Shown here one piece after another: positions 7,477 through 17,290 of a DNA stretch of 64,000 nt. Under the pieces are notes generated by a model, which saw nothing but the letters and a program-made list of their open reading frames with translations, was not told the DNA's origin and made no database searches. The stretch is taken from contig CAMWNM010000004.1 of the NCBI GenBank assembly GCA_947175635.1, forward strand, positions 34,131-98,130, read 5' to 3'. Numbering within the stretch: the stretch's first letter is position 1; every line of letters starts with the position of its first letter. The DNA comes from an uncultured Bacteroidales bacterium (GTDB taxonomy: Bacteria > Bacteroidota > Bacteroidia > Bacteroidales > P3). The position numbers and the translations under genes are program-made.

Positions 7477-8580
7477 CTACACATTGAATCTGAAATGCAG
7501 GATATCACCATCTTGCACCACATAGTCTTTTCCCTCTACCGACAGTTTACCCGCCTCTTTGCAGGCCGCATCGGTTCTGTAACGGATATAATCCTCATAC
7601 TTGATCACTTCCGCCCTGATAAAACCTTTTTCAAAGTCGGTATGGATGATGCCGGCCGCCTGAGGGGCTTTTGTCCCTTTCACAAAGGTCCAGGCCCGGC
7701 TTTCATCGGGTCCCGTGGTAAAATACGTCTGTAGGTTCAACAAGGCGTAAGAGGACTTTATCAAACGGTTCACGCCCGATTCCTCCAACCCGATTTCCTG
7801 CAAGAACATCTGCCGCTCCTCGTAGGTTTCCAATTCGGCGATTTCGCTTTCGGTTTTGGCCGCCACCACCAACAGCTGCGCATTCTCGGCGGCAATAGCC
7901 TTGCGGACCGCTTCCACGTGCGCGTTGCCGTCTTTGGCCGAGGCCTCGTCCACATTGCACACATACAGCACCGGCTTGTTTGTCAGAAGAAACAGCTCTC
8001 GGGCCAATTTCATATCATCCTTGTTGTCCCACTCCACCGTGCGGGCACTCAGGCCCTGGTTCAGCACTTCCCTGTACCTTTGCAGGATCCCCAACATCCG
8101 TTTGGCCACCTTGTCGCCACCGCTCTGCGCCTGTTTCTCCACCTTGCCGATACGGCTTTCGATGGTTTCCAAATCCTTGAGCTGAAGTTCGGTATCGATA
8201 ATTTACTTGTCGCGCACCGGATCCACACTGCCATCCACATGCGTTACGTTGTCGTCTTCAAAACACCGCAACACATGAATGATGGCATCCGTTTCCCGTA
8301 TATTGGCCAAGAACTTGTTGCCCAATCCTTCGCCCTTGCTGGCCCCCTTTACCAAACCGGCGATATCCACTATTTCCATCGTGGCCGGCACCACGCGTTG
8401 GGGATGGTCTATCTCCACCAGTTCGTTGAGCCGTTCGTCCGGCACGGTAATCACCCCCACATTGGGCTCTATCGTGCAGAAAGGAAAATTGGCCGCCTGT
8501 GCCTTGGCATTGCTCAAACAATTAAACAAAGTTGACTTTCCCACATTGGGCAATCCCACGATACCGCAGTTCAAAGACAT
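7477..8580 (-). pseudogene. ychF: Redox-regulated ATPase YchF/OLA1, interrupted by an in-frame TAA
   Basis: Two ORFs (8203-8580 and 7477-8172) lie in the same frame and together give a normal ~367-residue YchF. The first holds the P-loop GLPNVGKST, the switch region FPFCTIEPN and [14 protein letters not shown]; the second holds the NxxD-type VCNVDE and a complete C-terminal TGS domain (VVQDGDILHFRFNV). Between them the frame reads DPVRDK-TAA-IIDTELQLKDLE, where YchF proteins normally have Glu, so a single GAA to TAA change explains the break. There is no frameshift or deletion. Either the gene is recently inactivated, the stop is read through, or it is a sequencing error. The truncated 125-residue product would lack the helical and TGS regions. 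Confidence 0.9.
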
Positions 8581-8629
8581 ATCTTTTCGATTTTAAAACA
8601 AAAAAAAACGATGTATCCCATCTATAAAA

Positions 8630-8663
8630 TTTGAGCCTCCCTATTTGCATAGAAAGGCTCAAA
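8630..8663 (-). terminator. Intrinsic terminator after gcvH
   Basis: TTTGAGCC...GGCTCAAA form an 8-bp stem, with CTAT/ATAG able to pair inside it. On the minus strand the hairpin is followed by TTTTATAG, a short U-run. It sits about 20 bp after the gcvH stop and before the ychF start. Confidence 0.75.
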
Positions 8664-8683
8664 AAACTGTTTTTCAACAAAAA

Positions 8684-9064
8684 TCAGGCACCGATTTTGG
8701 ATTTGTAGTCGGCGGCCGAAAGCAAAGATGCCACTTGTGAAGCATCGCTGAGCTTGATTTTGATGATCCAGCCTTCACCGTAAGGATCGGTGTTCACCAA
8801 TGCCGGATTGTCGGCCAAAGCGGGGTTGAGTTCCAACACTTCGCCACCGGCCGGCAACAGCAGTTCGGATACCGTTTTCACCGCTTCGATATTACCGAAA
8901 ACTTCGCCCGCACCGAGCGTTTCACCTTCAGAGGTAACATCTACAAATACAATGTCGCCCAATTCTTTCTGTGCATAATCGGTAATGCCGATCAGAGCGG
9001 TCTCACCTTCCACCTTGATCCATTCGTGATCTTCGGTGTACTTCAGATTTTCAGGAAAGTTCAT
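8684..9064 (-). CDS. gcvH: Glycine cleavage system H protein
   Basis: A 126-residue lipoyl carrier that shuttles the aminomethyl group between the P, T and L proteins of the glycine cleavage system. The lipoylated lysine lies in [12 protein letters not shown]. The N-terminal [13 protein letters not shown] and C-terminal [12 protein letters not shown] are typical. Its own -7 box upstream and a terminator downstream make it a single-gene unit. The lipoylation enzymes lipB and lipA are also in the window. Confidence 0.97.
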   Translation of the reverse strand: MNFPENLKYTEDHEWIKVEGETALIGITDYAQKELGDIVFVDVTSEGETLGAGEVFGNIEAVKTVSELLLPAGGEVLELNPALADNPALVNTDPYGEGWIIKIKLSDASQVASLLSAADYKSKIGA

Positions 9065-9132
9065 ATACGTACTGTTGTTTAGTTGTTTTCAAATCTCTTC
9101 ATAGGCCGCGGCCTGTCTCAGACCACAATATG

Positions 9133-9140
9133 CAAAGGTA
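9133..9140 (-). promoter_or_regulatory. Likely -7 box of gcvH
   Basis: The minus strand reads TACCTTTG (TAnnTTTG) about 70 nt before the gcvH ATG. I see no good TTG at the -33 position, so only the -7 element is supported. Confidence 0.5.
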
Positions 9141-9170
9141 AGTTTTTTTTGCCAAATCCCGTTACCCCGC

Positions 9171-12100
9171 TCATTGCGTAAACTTGTAGGTAACATTGAT
9201 CCCGCCCCGGCCATTGCTGTTGTAGTATTGATTGGCGATATAGGGCTTGTTGAGCGTCATATCGTAAAACAGCCGGACCGAAAGCTGCTGCGTGATTTCA
9301 TATTCGGCATACACGTTGATGGATGTAATCAGAGCGCCCTCGGAAGGCGTGTTGTACCTTTGATCGATCTTGCGCAAGAGCCGGATATTGTCCCGGATGC
9401 TGAAATCGCCTCTGAGCACGATATCGCTGCTGATACGGCGTTTGCCCGATCCGCCGCCTGAATTGACCTTGAAGCCCACGTTCTTGATACGGTAACCGGC
9501 CCCCACGATCCATTCGCGGGTACGCAACTCGGTGATCTGGTTGTTCACGAAACTCAGTCCTATCTGACGGCTTTGCCGGTATTCGAAGTTAAAGGAAAGG
9601 TCGTTGACAAAGGTCATGCTGAGTTTGATAAGGGGGGAGAACTGTTCGCTCAACATAATCCCGTCCATCACATAACGGGAACGGAAGTTTTCGTTCTCGT
9701 CCAGATTCTGCAGAAAGTCCGCCACATCTTTGTAAAGCAGGTTGTTGCTATAGGACCCCACGCTATAAGAGGATGTGTAGGCATGAGAGATGGAAAAATT
9801 CTTGAACACCTTCCGCATGGCTTTGATCTTGGTAAGCCCCGAATAGGTTACCGACCAGTTGGGCATCGGGAACTTATCGAAGGCCGAAAGCGAAACCTTC
9901 TGCGGATCCCGCCCCGTGTAAGCGGCAATCAAAGCGGGAAGCAGCACATCCGGATTGGAAGAATTGTAACCTTGCGGGAAATAGCCGCCGGCCACCGTAT
10001 CGTACACATATACGGAAGGATCATAACCGGGCGTCTTGTTGTCTTGCGCCAGACGTTCGGCTATCACGATACGGTTGTCGAGAAAGGCCTGATAGGTTTT
10101 GTCGAAATAATCCTTGTCGTACTGCCGGAAAGCGGTTCCTATCATCACGTTGGTAACCGTATAGCTTCCGGTCATGATCGGGTTGGTCTCGAAGAAATCT
10201 CCGTATTGGCTGTTGTAGGTATAGTAGGAAGAATTGTTTTCCACCTTGCTGTAGCCGAAATTCACCGTGACGCGGAAATCGTTGAATGGTTCAAGCGATA
10301 CTTGGGCGGTAACATTTTCGGTAAACATCTTGTAATACGGCTGCGTAAGCAGACTGTCGGTAGAAAGCCAGCCGTTCAGGGCCGCCCGCCGACGGATGTC
10401 GGCTTGCGAACCGAACAAGGCGAATCCCGCTCCGGGCGCATCATGGGAAAAGTTTATCCCGAAAAGATCCGGCTCCGGCATAAAACCGGGCAGCGAGGTA
10501 CCCTGATTACGGGTCCAGCTGATATTGGCATCGCGCACCATCATCAAGAAACGCAAGGCTCCCTTATAGAAAGTCTGCCAGCCCCGGCCTTTCTCTTTTT
10601 CTTCCTCCTGCGTCTGCCGTCCCATCACCGTATTGCTCCGCGTGTTACGGCCCTTGCGCCGGTTGGCTTCGTTTATCTTCTTCAGGAACGGCACCTTGTT
10701 GTACAGACCCACCAGATTCGCCGAACCGTTGGCCGAAATGTCCATCGAGTTCGAAATCGTGTTTCCCAGCCGCGCCTGCGTGGCCAAAGCGCCACCCTCC
10801 CAACGGTACAGGGCATTGTAGGCCGCACTTCCCTCAATCCAGTCGAAAATGGGTATCTTGTTGATGGGCAATGTGTAGGTAGCCCCCACATTCTGGTCGT
10901 AGTTGGTTTTCCGGCCGCCTTGGATGAAACTCCGCCATACCGAATCCCGTTTGTCGGCGGTATTGATGCGGCCCGGAGGTTCGTTCAGATAGGAATTGGC
11001 GTTGGCCGAATAATTGAAGCTGAGCGATTTGGTAATATCGTAGCGGAAATTGTAATTGCGGTTCCAATCGAAACGCTTGTAGCTTGTGGCCGGCATCACG
11101 ATATCCCAATCGGCGTTTTTGTTGCGCATCTTGCTTTCCGAATATTCGCGTTCCAGATCCATGTTGAACGAGAACATATTGGGTATATAGTTCACATTGA
11201 AATCCGTGATGATCGCCGCCCACGGACTGGAGGCCATTTTGGTTTTTTCCAACGGTACAAAGAACTTGGATGCCGTGGAATAATCGTATCCGAAACCGCC
11301 CCGGTGCGTTACCTGATCATCGTATTCCATATCCTCGTCGCGATGTTTCACGCTGGAGTAGGCATAGGAGAAATTGAAGTTCTCGATATCCCAGAACTGC
11401 GGCATCTTCTCGGCATTGGTACGTTCCTTGCGCACGTTCATCAAGTTCACGTTCTGACGGATGGTGTAATCCTGAATCTGTTTCTTGAACGCTTTTTTCT
11501 CTTCCTTGGTCTGCAGGTTCTGCAATTCGTGCTTGGTCTTTACGTCCGGATCGAGCGGATTGTATTTGGGATCACTCACGGTAGTGGACAAATCGTAGTG
11601 TACGGGCAATTTAACACCGGCTTTCTCGGGCAGGAAACGTCCCATTTCCAAATCCACGGCTATATCGTAAGAGCCGGTATTGCTTTGGGAAAGTTCGGTA
11701 AGCTTCTGCTCCAACTGTCCGAAATTGGCCTGCGTATAGGAACCGGCTACCGAAATGGAGCCTACATCGCCCAAGGTAAGCCGTGCACGTGCCATGGCCG
11801 CCACCCCGCCCTCTTTCTTAAACTCATTGAGACTGAATTCGTTTATCCAGACTTCCACGTTCTTGGCCCGTCCGTCATCCGAGTCGCCTTGCCGTTTCTT
11901 TGGATTGCGCAGACCTATCGTGATACATTTCACCGCGCTGATGGAGGGCGTACCTTTGATGGAGTACACAGCCTTGCCTATCTGCTCGGAATACACGGCA
12001 GTATAAGACGTGGTACCCTGTTCGCGCATCAACTGGTTCCGCCTTTCCTTCACGCCCACCAACTGGCTCAAGTCTATTTCGACCTTGTTGGCTTCCGGCC

Positions 12101-15100
12101 ACACCAACTCCCTCGCGCTCTGCCCCCATTCGGTATAACTGAGCGGTATCTCATATTCGTAAAAATTGGTGATGTTGTCGGCCCCCAGACGAACGAAAAG
12201 GGTAACGTCTCCATCCACGGCATTGTCCAATTCGTTCACCTTTTCCATGTGCACGAACATCTCCACCTTCTTGAACTGCCGCATGTCGTAAGAGGTGTTC
12301 TTATAGATTCCGCGGGCATCGCCGTCGGCCAGATTGGTTACCCGCAGACTCAACGACTGTTCGTTCATCTCCACATTATTCTGCGCCGAAGGATCGAGCA
12401 TACGTTCGATACCCGGAGGCAATACATAGCGGATAGGCGTGCGCTGGCCGTTTTCCTCCACATTGACCGTAGATACCTCAAATGTGGTTTCACCCGATCC
12501 TGACACGTATTCACCATCCTCCAGAAGCGAATTCTCGTACTTACGCCAATCGGAACGCACCAAATCGAGCGAAGCGAAACGCAGAATCACCGGTTCCTTA
12601 AATCCCTTGAGGAACATACGCAGAAAACGCACAGATTGCAGGTTCTGCATCTGCCCCACCACCCGGCTCGGCTCCTTTACCGGCACTTTAAACTGATACC
12701 ATTTCACCCGCTCGGTATTGTTGTTGCTCAGCTTCACGCTGGCCTCATACATATCGGTGATAAAGTTTTCCCCCACCCTCATATGCTCGGGATCGAGCTG
12801 TATCTCGTATTGGTAGTAGTTTTCGGCTTCGTTGAGCGTATTGTCTTCGCTGATGTCTTCGGTATTGGGATAATTGCTCTGCTGGGTAGGATAACTTTCG
12901 GGATTGTCGGCATTGGAGGGAGAGTTGCCCTCGGGATTGTTGTAGTATTTGTAGCGGTCGGCGATTTTGTTGGACGAATGCTGCACGGTATCCCAGAAAC
13001 CCCGGCGGAAGTAAAAATAGTCGTCGGAAGCCGGGTCGTTGTAGAGTTTGCGGTAAGCCTCCGAATTCTGCCCCGCGATCTGCCCCATTTCGTTGAGGAA
13101 AGTGGCGAAGAACGCCCTTTCGTCCGTACTCGAAAGCCCGTCAAGCCCCACGTCCTGATATTTCCGCGAGGCGGGGTCGTTGTCGAAACTGTTTACGATT
13201 GCCTGAATGGAAGGCACGCGTCCCCATTGGGTCTCATCCACATTCTCCACCACAGCCGATGTGGGCAGACCGTTCTCGAAAGACTTACGTCCGTCGCGCA
13301 ATACATCTTCGGATATATCGCCCAGATTGAAATACAGCTTACCGCCCGAATGCATCGGATTGCCGTTTGTGCCGTCCATATCGATAAAGGGATCCATCAC
13401 CCAGAACTCTATGTATTCCACATTGGCGGCTTCAAAATCGGTGTTGCTCATCTTACGCATGACCCCGCCCCAACGGCTTTCGGGCTCCTTCAGGCTTCCG
13501 TCCGGATTGGCACCGGCCGTTACCGCGGTGGGTAAAGCATCGTAGTTGTACGGTCCGCGTTCGGATGGATAGAAAGCAAGATTGAGCACCGTCAAGGCCT
13601 GGGCTTCGCTGGAAGAAAGCTGACGTCCGGGAAAAACCTCGTTTACCAGCACCCGGCGGGAATAATGGTTGGACAGATCTTCCTTGGTAATGTTACCCGG
13701 ACGGGCACTGCTGTAAAAGATGGGATCGATGGTGTACCAGGCCAGCTTGGCGCGGTTCCGCCCCGTGATGGTGGTAGAGGCGTATCCGTCGGCCGACTCG
13801 GGGAACAAATCATTTTGCTTCTGCGGCGTGCTGGCCAGATACCACGAATAAGGTTCCTTGAGATTGATCGTGCTCTTGCTGCTCTCGAAATCATCGATAT
13901 AGGTTGTACCCGATTTACCGATGGCGCGGGAATGTCCCGGCAGGAAATGGGCGAATTCCCCGTACAGGCTGATACGGGAAGCGGCCTTGCTGTCTTCAAA
14001 AGGCAGTATGGCGTCCACCGCCTTGGTAAGCCAACGGCTTTCGCGGTCGTATGAGGCATCGAAACCGTATATGGTATTGGATATAGGCTCTTCGCCGTAA
14101 TTTACCTTTTGCGTAAGCGAACTTTGGCGGAGGTTCATCAACGTACCGCCCACATAGAAATGCTCATCGAAGAAATGTTCCACCCGCAAGCCCATCATCC
14201 GTTTGGTGAGCAGACTGTTCGACATGCTTTCAGTCTTGATGTCGATAGGCACGCCTGAATTCAACACCCCCTGATTGATGATCTGCACGATACCGGAAGC
14301 ATAGTTCACCGTATAGTCCTGATTCTCCACCAACGGGGTGTTGCCGGCCATCACCTTTACCGAACCTTCGGGCAGATTGTAAGCGCCCAAGCTGATCTCG
14401 CTACCGCCCGAAGACTGGTAGCTGCCCACAAACGAATACTTGTTCTTTTCGCTGTATTGCTGCGCTTCCGTTTTGGTCTTGCGGTAGAGTTCGTCGAAGC
14501 GGTACTTGGCCGCCTGCACGCTGTCTCCGCCGAACATTTCCACCAAGTCCTTCCCGAAAGGTTCCGGCCATGGCAGATACACCAGTCCCTTGTCGGCCTG
14601 TATGTAGCCCGCACCCGTGGCCGCCCCGTCCAGATAGTCGAAAAGTCCGTCCGGATTCCGGTTCTGCCGGGTATCGAGATTATCCACGCCAAAAACCTGT
14701 ATCAGCGGAACACCGCTTCTCGGACCGTCGGTAAAATAGCCGCTGGGCACCCCGCGTTCATTGCCCGAATACATGATATTGAAACGGAATTTGTCGCCGC
14801 TCAACTGGTAGGTGTTGAGCGAATACACGTTCTTCATCATCAGGTCCCAGAGCGGAAGCTCGGTATTGAGAACCGAAGATTTAAGCAATTTCACTATCAA
14901 CACCTGCGGGTCGTTGATACCCTGGTCGGAAAATTCCCCCACCTGATACACCGCCGTATCGCCCACTATCTGGTACTGGAAGGCCACGGCCAACACCTGA
15001 TCGCTGCTTAAGGACTGATTGAGCGTGATGAAACCCAGACGCGGGTTGTACGTATACTCGGAGGCGTCCAATCTACGGGCGCTTTCCACTTTCTCGAACT

Positions 15101-16466
15101 CCTGTCCGTTGGTGATGCCCCTTCCTGTCAGATACTGCCCCACCGAATTGAGATTCCGCAAACTTCCCTTCGGATAAACCTGCAAAAGGTTGTTCGATCT
15201 GTTTTGATCGGGATAACGCACCGTAGGGTAAGCGGTCAGATTCTTATCCATCGGCTTACTTTCGCCCAAATCGGTAAAGGCCACGATATTCCTGTTGTTC
15301 TGCACCGGAGAGCCGATGTTGGTAACCCAAACTTCTATTTTGGTGATATTCAGACGGCTGTTCACCAAAGGCAGTTCAGCCAAGGCTTCATGATAATGCT
15401 CGCGGAAATACTGGGCGATGAAAAAGTGACGATTCTCTTCGTAATCGTCTGCGTGAATATCGAAATCGGTGCTCTGCGCCCCGCCTTCGATGCGGATGCT
15501 GGTGCTTTCGGAACGTTGTTCGGAGAAAACACCGGTGATAAAGGTTTTGCCGAATTGCAAGCGGGCCTTCAAACCAAAAAGTTCCTGCACCCCGCTGATC
15601 AAGGTGGTGTTGAGCGGAAAATCGATATTGCCCGCGCTGATGGTCTTTACAATCTCATCTTCCTTGCCTTCGTATTCGAGCTTGAATTTGTTGTCGAACT
15701 GAAACAAAGCCTCGGTATTATGGCTGATGTTGAATTTGAGGCGGTCGGCGATGGTGGCCGTAAGGTTGATGTTGATATCGGAAGAAAAGTCGAAGTTGAA
15801 GGTTTTGCGGTGCTTGATATCCAGAGAGGGATCGTCGCGCCGGGTTCCCACCAAGGCGAAATCAAGCCCGATGGAACCGTTGAGATCGAACTTGATAAGG
15901 TCCTTGCCCAGTTTGTCGTCCAAAAAATCCAGATTGAGGTTCAATCCGGGAATCAGGCCACCCAGACCCGAAGAGGTGGTGGGGGTGTAGTCGGCTTTGG
16001 TTTTCCAGTAGTCCCGAATGGCCTTTTCGTTGTTGTACCTGAGATACTCGGCCATGGTCATGGTGCGCGAGGACAGCACCAGTTCGCCCAGTCTGCGGGT
16101 CAGAACATATTCGCCCGTGACAGGATCGAACGCAGCCTCCTCCACGATGTTGTCTTTGATGTAAAGGCTCTTGTCGGCAGGCAAGTCTTCATGGGGAGCG
16201 GTCTGCGGGATGGGATAGCGCAAGGAATCGTTATCGGCCGTTTCAAGATCAACCGCATACGGCACTTCCAGGCTGTTCCGGGATGCCGCCGCACCGTAAT
16301 AAGCCTTGTAAAGCATTCCCGCCACACCGGGCATATCCTCCCAACTCGGCGGCATGGGAATCCCTGTCCGGCAAACCGGTACGCTTGCATACGACAAACT
16401 CACCCCCGCAGCGAGAATCCACGCTCCGAGTACGGTCAATATGCTACAAAACCAATACTTCCACAT
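9171..16466 (-). CDS. sprA: SprA, type IX secretion system outer-membrane translocon
   Basis: A 2431-residue protein with a signal peptide (residues ~1-27, hydrophobic FCSILTVLGAWILAAGVSL). The family is known as the very large beta-barrel pore through which T9SS cargo crosses the outer membrane (SprA/Sov). Supporting features are the size, the repeated SprA N-terminal-type segments (DLNGSIGLDFALVGTRRDD, FNISHNTEALFQFDNKF), long runs of alternating aromatic beta-strands, an acidic NaN-like RNKADWD/NVYAEYEITQQLSVRLF end, and a C-terminal beta-strand ending in Phe-Thr-Gln. The ATG lies 24 bp after the ruvA stop, an arrangement widespread in Bacteroidota. The plus-strand 976-residue ORF inside it is a shadow. 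Its presence implies that the cell exports cargo with T9SS C-terminal domains, though none is seen here. Confidence 0.93.
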   Translation of the reverse strand: MWKYWFCSILTVLGAWILAAGVSLSYASVPVCRTGIPMPPSWEDMPGVAGMLYKAYYGAAASRNSLEVPYAVDLETADNDSLRYPIPQTAPHEDLPADKSLYIKDNIVEEAAFDPVTGEYVLTRRLGELVLSSRTMTMAEYLRYNNEKAIRDYWKTKADYTPTTSSGLGGLIPGLNLNLDFLDDKLGKDLIKFDLNGSIGLDFALVGTRRDDPSLDIKHRKTFNFDFSSDININLTATIADRLKFNISHNTEALFQFDNKFKLEYEGKEDEIVKTISAGNIDFPLNTTLISGVQELFGLKARLQFGKTFITGVFSEQRSESTSIRIEGGAQSTDFDIHADDYEENRHFFIAQYFREHYHEALAELPLVNSRLNITKIEVWVTNIGSPVQNNRNIVAFTDLGESKPMDKNLTAYPTVRYPDQNRSNNLLQVYPKGSLRNLNSVGQYLTGRGITNGQEFEKVESARRLDASEYTYNPRLGFITLNQSLSSDQVLAVAFQYQIVGDTAVYQVGEFSDQGINDPQVLIVKLLKSSVLNTELPLWDLMMKNVYSLNTYQLSGDKFRFNIMYSGNERGVPSGYFTDGPRSGVPLIQVFGVDNLDTRQNRNPDGLFDYLDGAATGAGYIQADKGLVYLPWPEPFGKDLVEMFGGDSVQAAKYRFDELYRKTKTEAQQYSEKNKYSFVGSYQSSGGSEISLGAYNLPEGSVKVMAGNTPLVENQDYTVNYASGIVQIINQGVLNSGVPIDIKTESMSNSLLTKRMMGLRVEHFFDEHFYVGGTLMNLRQSSLTQKVNYGEEPISNTIYGFDASYDRESRWLTKAVDAILPFEDSKAASRISLYGEFAHFLPGHSRAIGKSGTTYIDDFESSKSTINLKEPYSWYLASTPQKQNDLFPESADGYASTTITGRNRAKLAWYTIDPIFYSSARPGNITKEDLSNHYSRRVLVNEVFPGRQLSSSEAQALTVLNLAFYPSERGPYNYDALPTAVTAGANPDGSLKEPESRWGGVMRKMSNTDFEAANVEYIEFWVMDPFIDMDGTNGNPMHSGGKLYFNLGDISEDVLRDGRKSFENGLPTSAVVENVDETQWGRVPSIQAIVNSFDNDPASRKYQDVGLDGLSSTDERAFFATFLNEMGQIAGQNSEAYRKLYNDPASDDYFYFRRGFWDTVQHSSNKIADRYKYYNNPEGNSPSNADNPESYPTQQSNYPNTEDISEDNTLNEAENYYQYEIQLDPEHMRVGENFITDMYEASVKLSNNNTERVKWYQFKVPVKEPSRVVGQMQNLQSVRFLRMFLKGFKEPVILRFASLDLVRSDWRKYENSLLEDGEYVSGSGETTFEVSTVNVEENGQRTPIRYVLPPGIERMLDPSAQNNVEMNEQSLSLRVTNLADGDARGIYKNTSYDMRQFKKVEMFVHMEKVNELDNAVDGDVTLFVRLGADNITNFYEYEIPLSYTEWGQSARELVWPEANKVEIDLSQLVGVKERRNQLMREQGTTSYTAVYSEQIGKAVYSIKGTPSISAVKCITIGLRNPKKRQGDSDDGRAKNVEVWINEFSLNEFKKEGGVAAMARARLTLGDVGSISVAGSYTQANFGQLEQKLTELSQSNTGSYDIAVDLEMGRFLPEKAGVKLPVHYDLSTTVSDPKYNPLDPDVKTKHELQNLQTKEEKKAFKKQIQDYTIRQNVNLMNVRKERTNAEKMPQFWDIENFNFSYAYSSVKHRDEDMEYDDQVTHRGGFGYDYSTASKFFVPLEKTKMASSPWAAIITDFNVNYIPNMFSFNMDLEREYSESKMRNKNADWDIVMPATSYKRFDWNRNYNFRYDITKSLSFNYSANANSYLNEPPGRINTADKRDSVWRSFIQGGRKTNYDQNVGATYTLPINKIPIFDWIEGSAAYNALYRWEGGALATQARLGNTISNSMDISANGSANLVGLYNKVPFLKKINEANRRKGRNTRSNTVMGRQTQEEEKEKGRGWQTFYKGALRFLMMVRDANISWTRNQGTSLPGFMPEPDLFGINFSHDAPGAGFALFGSQADIRRRAALNGWLSTDSLLTQPYYKMFTENVTAQVSLEPFNDFRVTVNFGYSKVENNSSYYTYNSQYGDFFETNPIMTGSYTVTNVMIGTAFRQYDKDYFDKTYQAFLDNRIVIAERLAQDNKTPGYDPSVYVYDTVAGGYFPQGYNSSNPDVLLPALIAAYTGRDPQKVSLSAFDKFPMPNWSVTYSGLTKIKAMRKVFKNFSISHAYTSSYSVGSYSNNLLYKDVADFLQNLDENENFRSRYVMDGIMLSEQFSPLIKLSMTFVNDLSFNFEYRQSRQIGLSFVNNQITELRTREWIVGAGYRIKNVGFKVNSGGGSGKRRISSDIVLRGDFSIRDNIRLLRKIDQRYNTPSEGALITSINVYAEYEITQQLSVRLFYDMTLNKPYIANQYYNSNGRGGINVTYKFTQ

Positions 16467-16490
16467 AACCGCAATTTCAAAAAGTCGGTT

Positions 16491-17078
16491 TTACAGCATC
16501 CGCAAAGCTTGTTTGATTAAATCCTCCGTGCTCAAATCGGGTAATTTCGCCAAAAGGCCATCCACGGTCTTTTCCGCGGCATTCTTGGCAAAACCCAGCG
16601 TCACAAGCGCCGATACGGCTTCATCCCGTTCGGGACGGAGCTGGGGCAAGAGAGAGGAAGAAGCCGAAACCACTTCCATTTTGGCTATTCTGTCGCGCAA
16701 ATCCACAATGATACGTTGCGCTGTCTTAAGGCCTATTCCCTTTACCGACTGCACTTTCTTTACATCGCCGTCGAGAATGGAACGGACGGCAATTTCCGGA
16801 CCGAGCGTGGAGATAATCATACGGGCCGTATTCGCCCCCACACCCGAAACGGAAATAAGTTGCAGGAAAAGTTCCTTTTCCGTTTTGTCGGCAAAACCAA
16901 ACAAGAGCAGCGCGTCTTCGCGCACCGCCTGATACACCCAAAGCCTTACCGTCTGCTTGTCTTTGATCTGGGTGTAAGTGTGAAGCGATATGTGTATCTC
17001 GTACCCGACCCCTCCGCAATCCACCGTTACACATGCCGGATTTTGCTCCGTCAGCTTCCCTTCTATATATGCGTACAT
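16491..17078 (-). CDS. ruvA: Holliday junction DNA helicase subunit RuvA
   Basis: A 195-residue protein that binds four-way junctions and, with RuvB, drives branch migration. Domain I starts at MYAYIEGKL; domain II has the helix-hairpin-helix motifs LISVSGVGANTARMI and VKGIGLKTAQRII; a flexible linker precedes domain III (AVSALVTLGFAKNAAEKTV). The ATG at 17078 replaces the ORF-track start 23 codons upstream because it gives the family N-terminus and lies just after a well-formed promoter. It is the first gene of ruvA-sprA. Confidence 0.96.
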   Translation of the reverse strand: MYAYIEGKLTEQNPACVTVDCGGVGYEIHISLHTYTQIKDKQTVRLWVYQAVREDALLLFGFADKTEKELFLQLISVSGVGANTARMIISTLGPEIAVRSILDGDVKKVQSVKGIGLKTAQRIIVDLRDRIAKMEVVSASSSLLPQLRPERDEAVSALVTLGFAKNAAEKTVDGLLAKLPDLSTEDLIKQALRML

Positions 17079-17102
17079 GCCTTCTTTTGCAAAAAAATCC
17101 AA

Positions 17103-17133
17103 CAAATGTAACGGATTATCCCCATATATGCAA
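17103..17133 (-). promoter_or_regulatory. Promoter of ruvA-sprA
   Basis: On the minus strand TTG (17133-17131), 20 nt, then TACATTTG (17110-17103): an exact Bacteroidota -33/-7 pattern, 24 bp before the ruvA ATG. Confidence 0.8.
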
Positions 17134-17247
17134 CCCCAAGGCCCCACAAAAGCATATCTGCCGCCCTACACACGGCATTTTCAGCGCCTTATTTTCTGTC
17201 AAACGGCAAAAAGCCCGGCTTTCCTTCAAGCTTTAACTTATCTTTTG

Positions 17248-17255
17248 TATCTTTG
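17248..17255 (+). promoter_or_regulatory. Likely -7 box of ftsK-lolA
   Basis: TATCTTTG fits TAnnTTTG and lies 35 bp before the ftsK ATG. The expected -33 position reads TTC instead of TTG. Confidence 0.55.
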
Positions 17256-17290
17256 TAGTTTGGCCTTTAACCATTCCATTGTCGCCTACA

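Noticed and set aside
9573-12503. 976-codon plus-strand ORF inside sprA
   Set aside because: Antisense shadow of a clear SprA reading frame; its translation has no recognisable domain and no promoter or start context.
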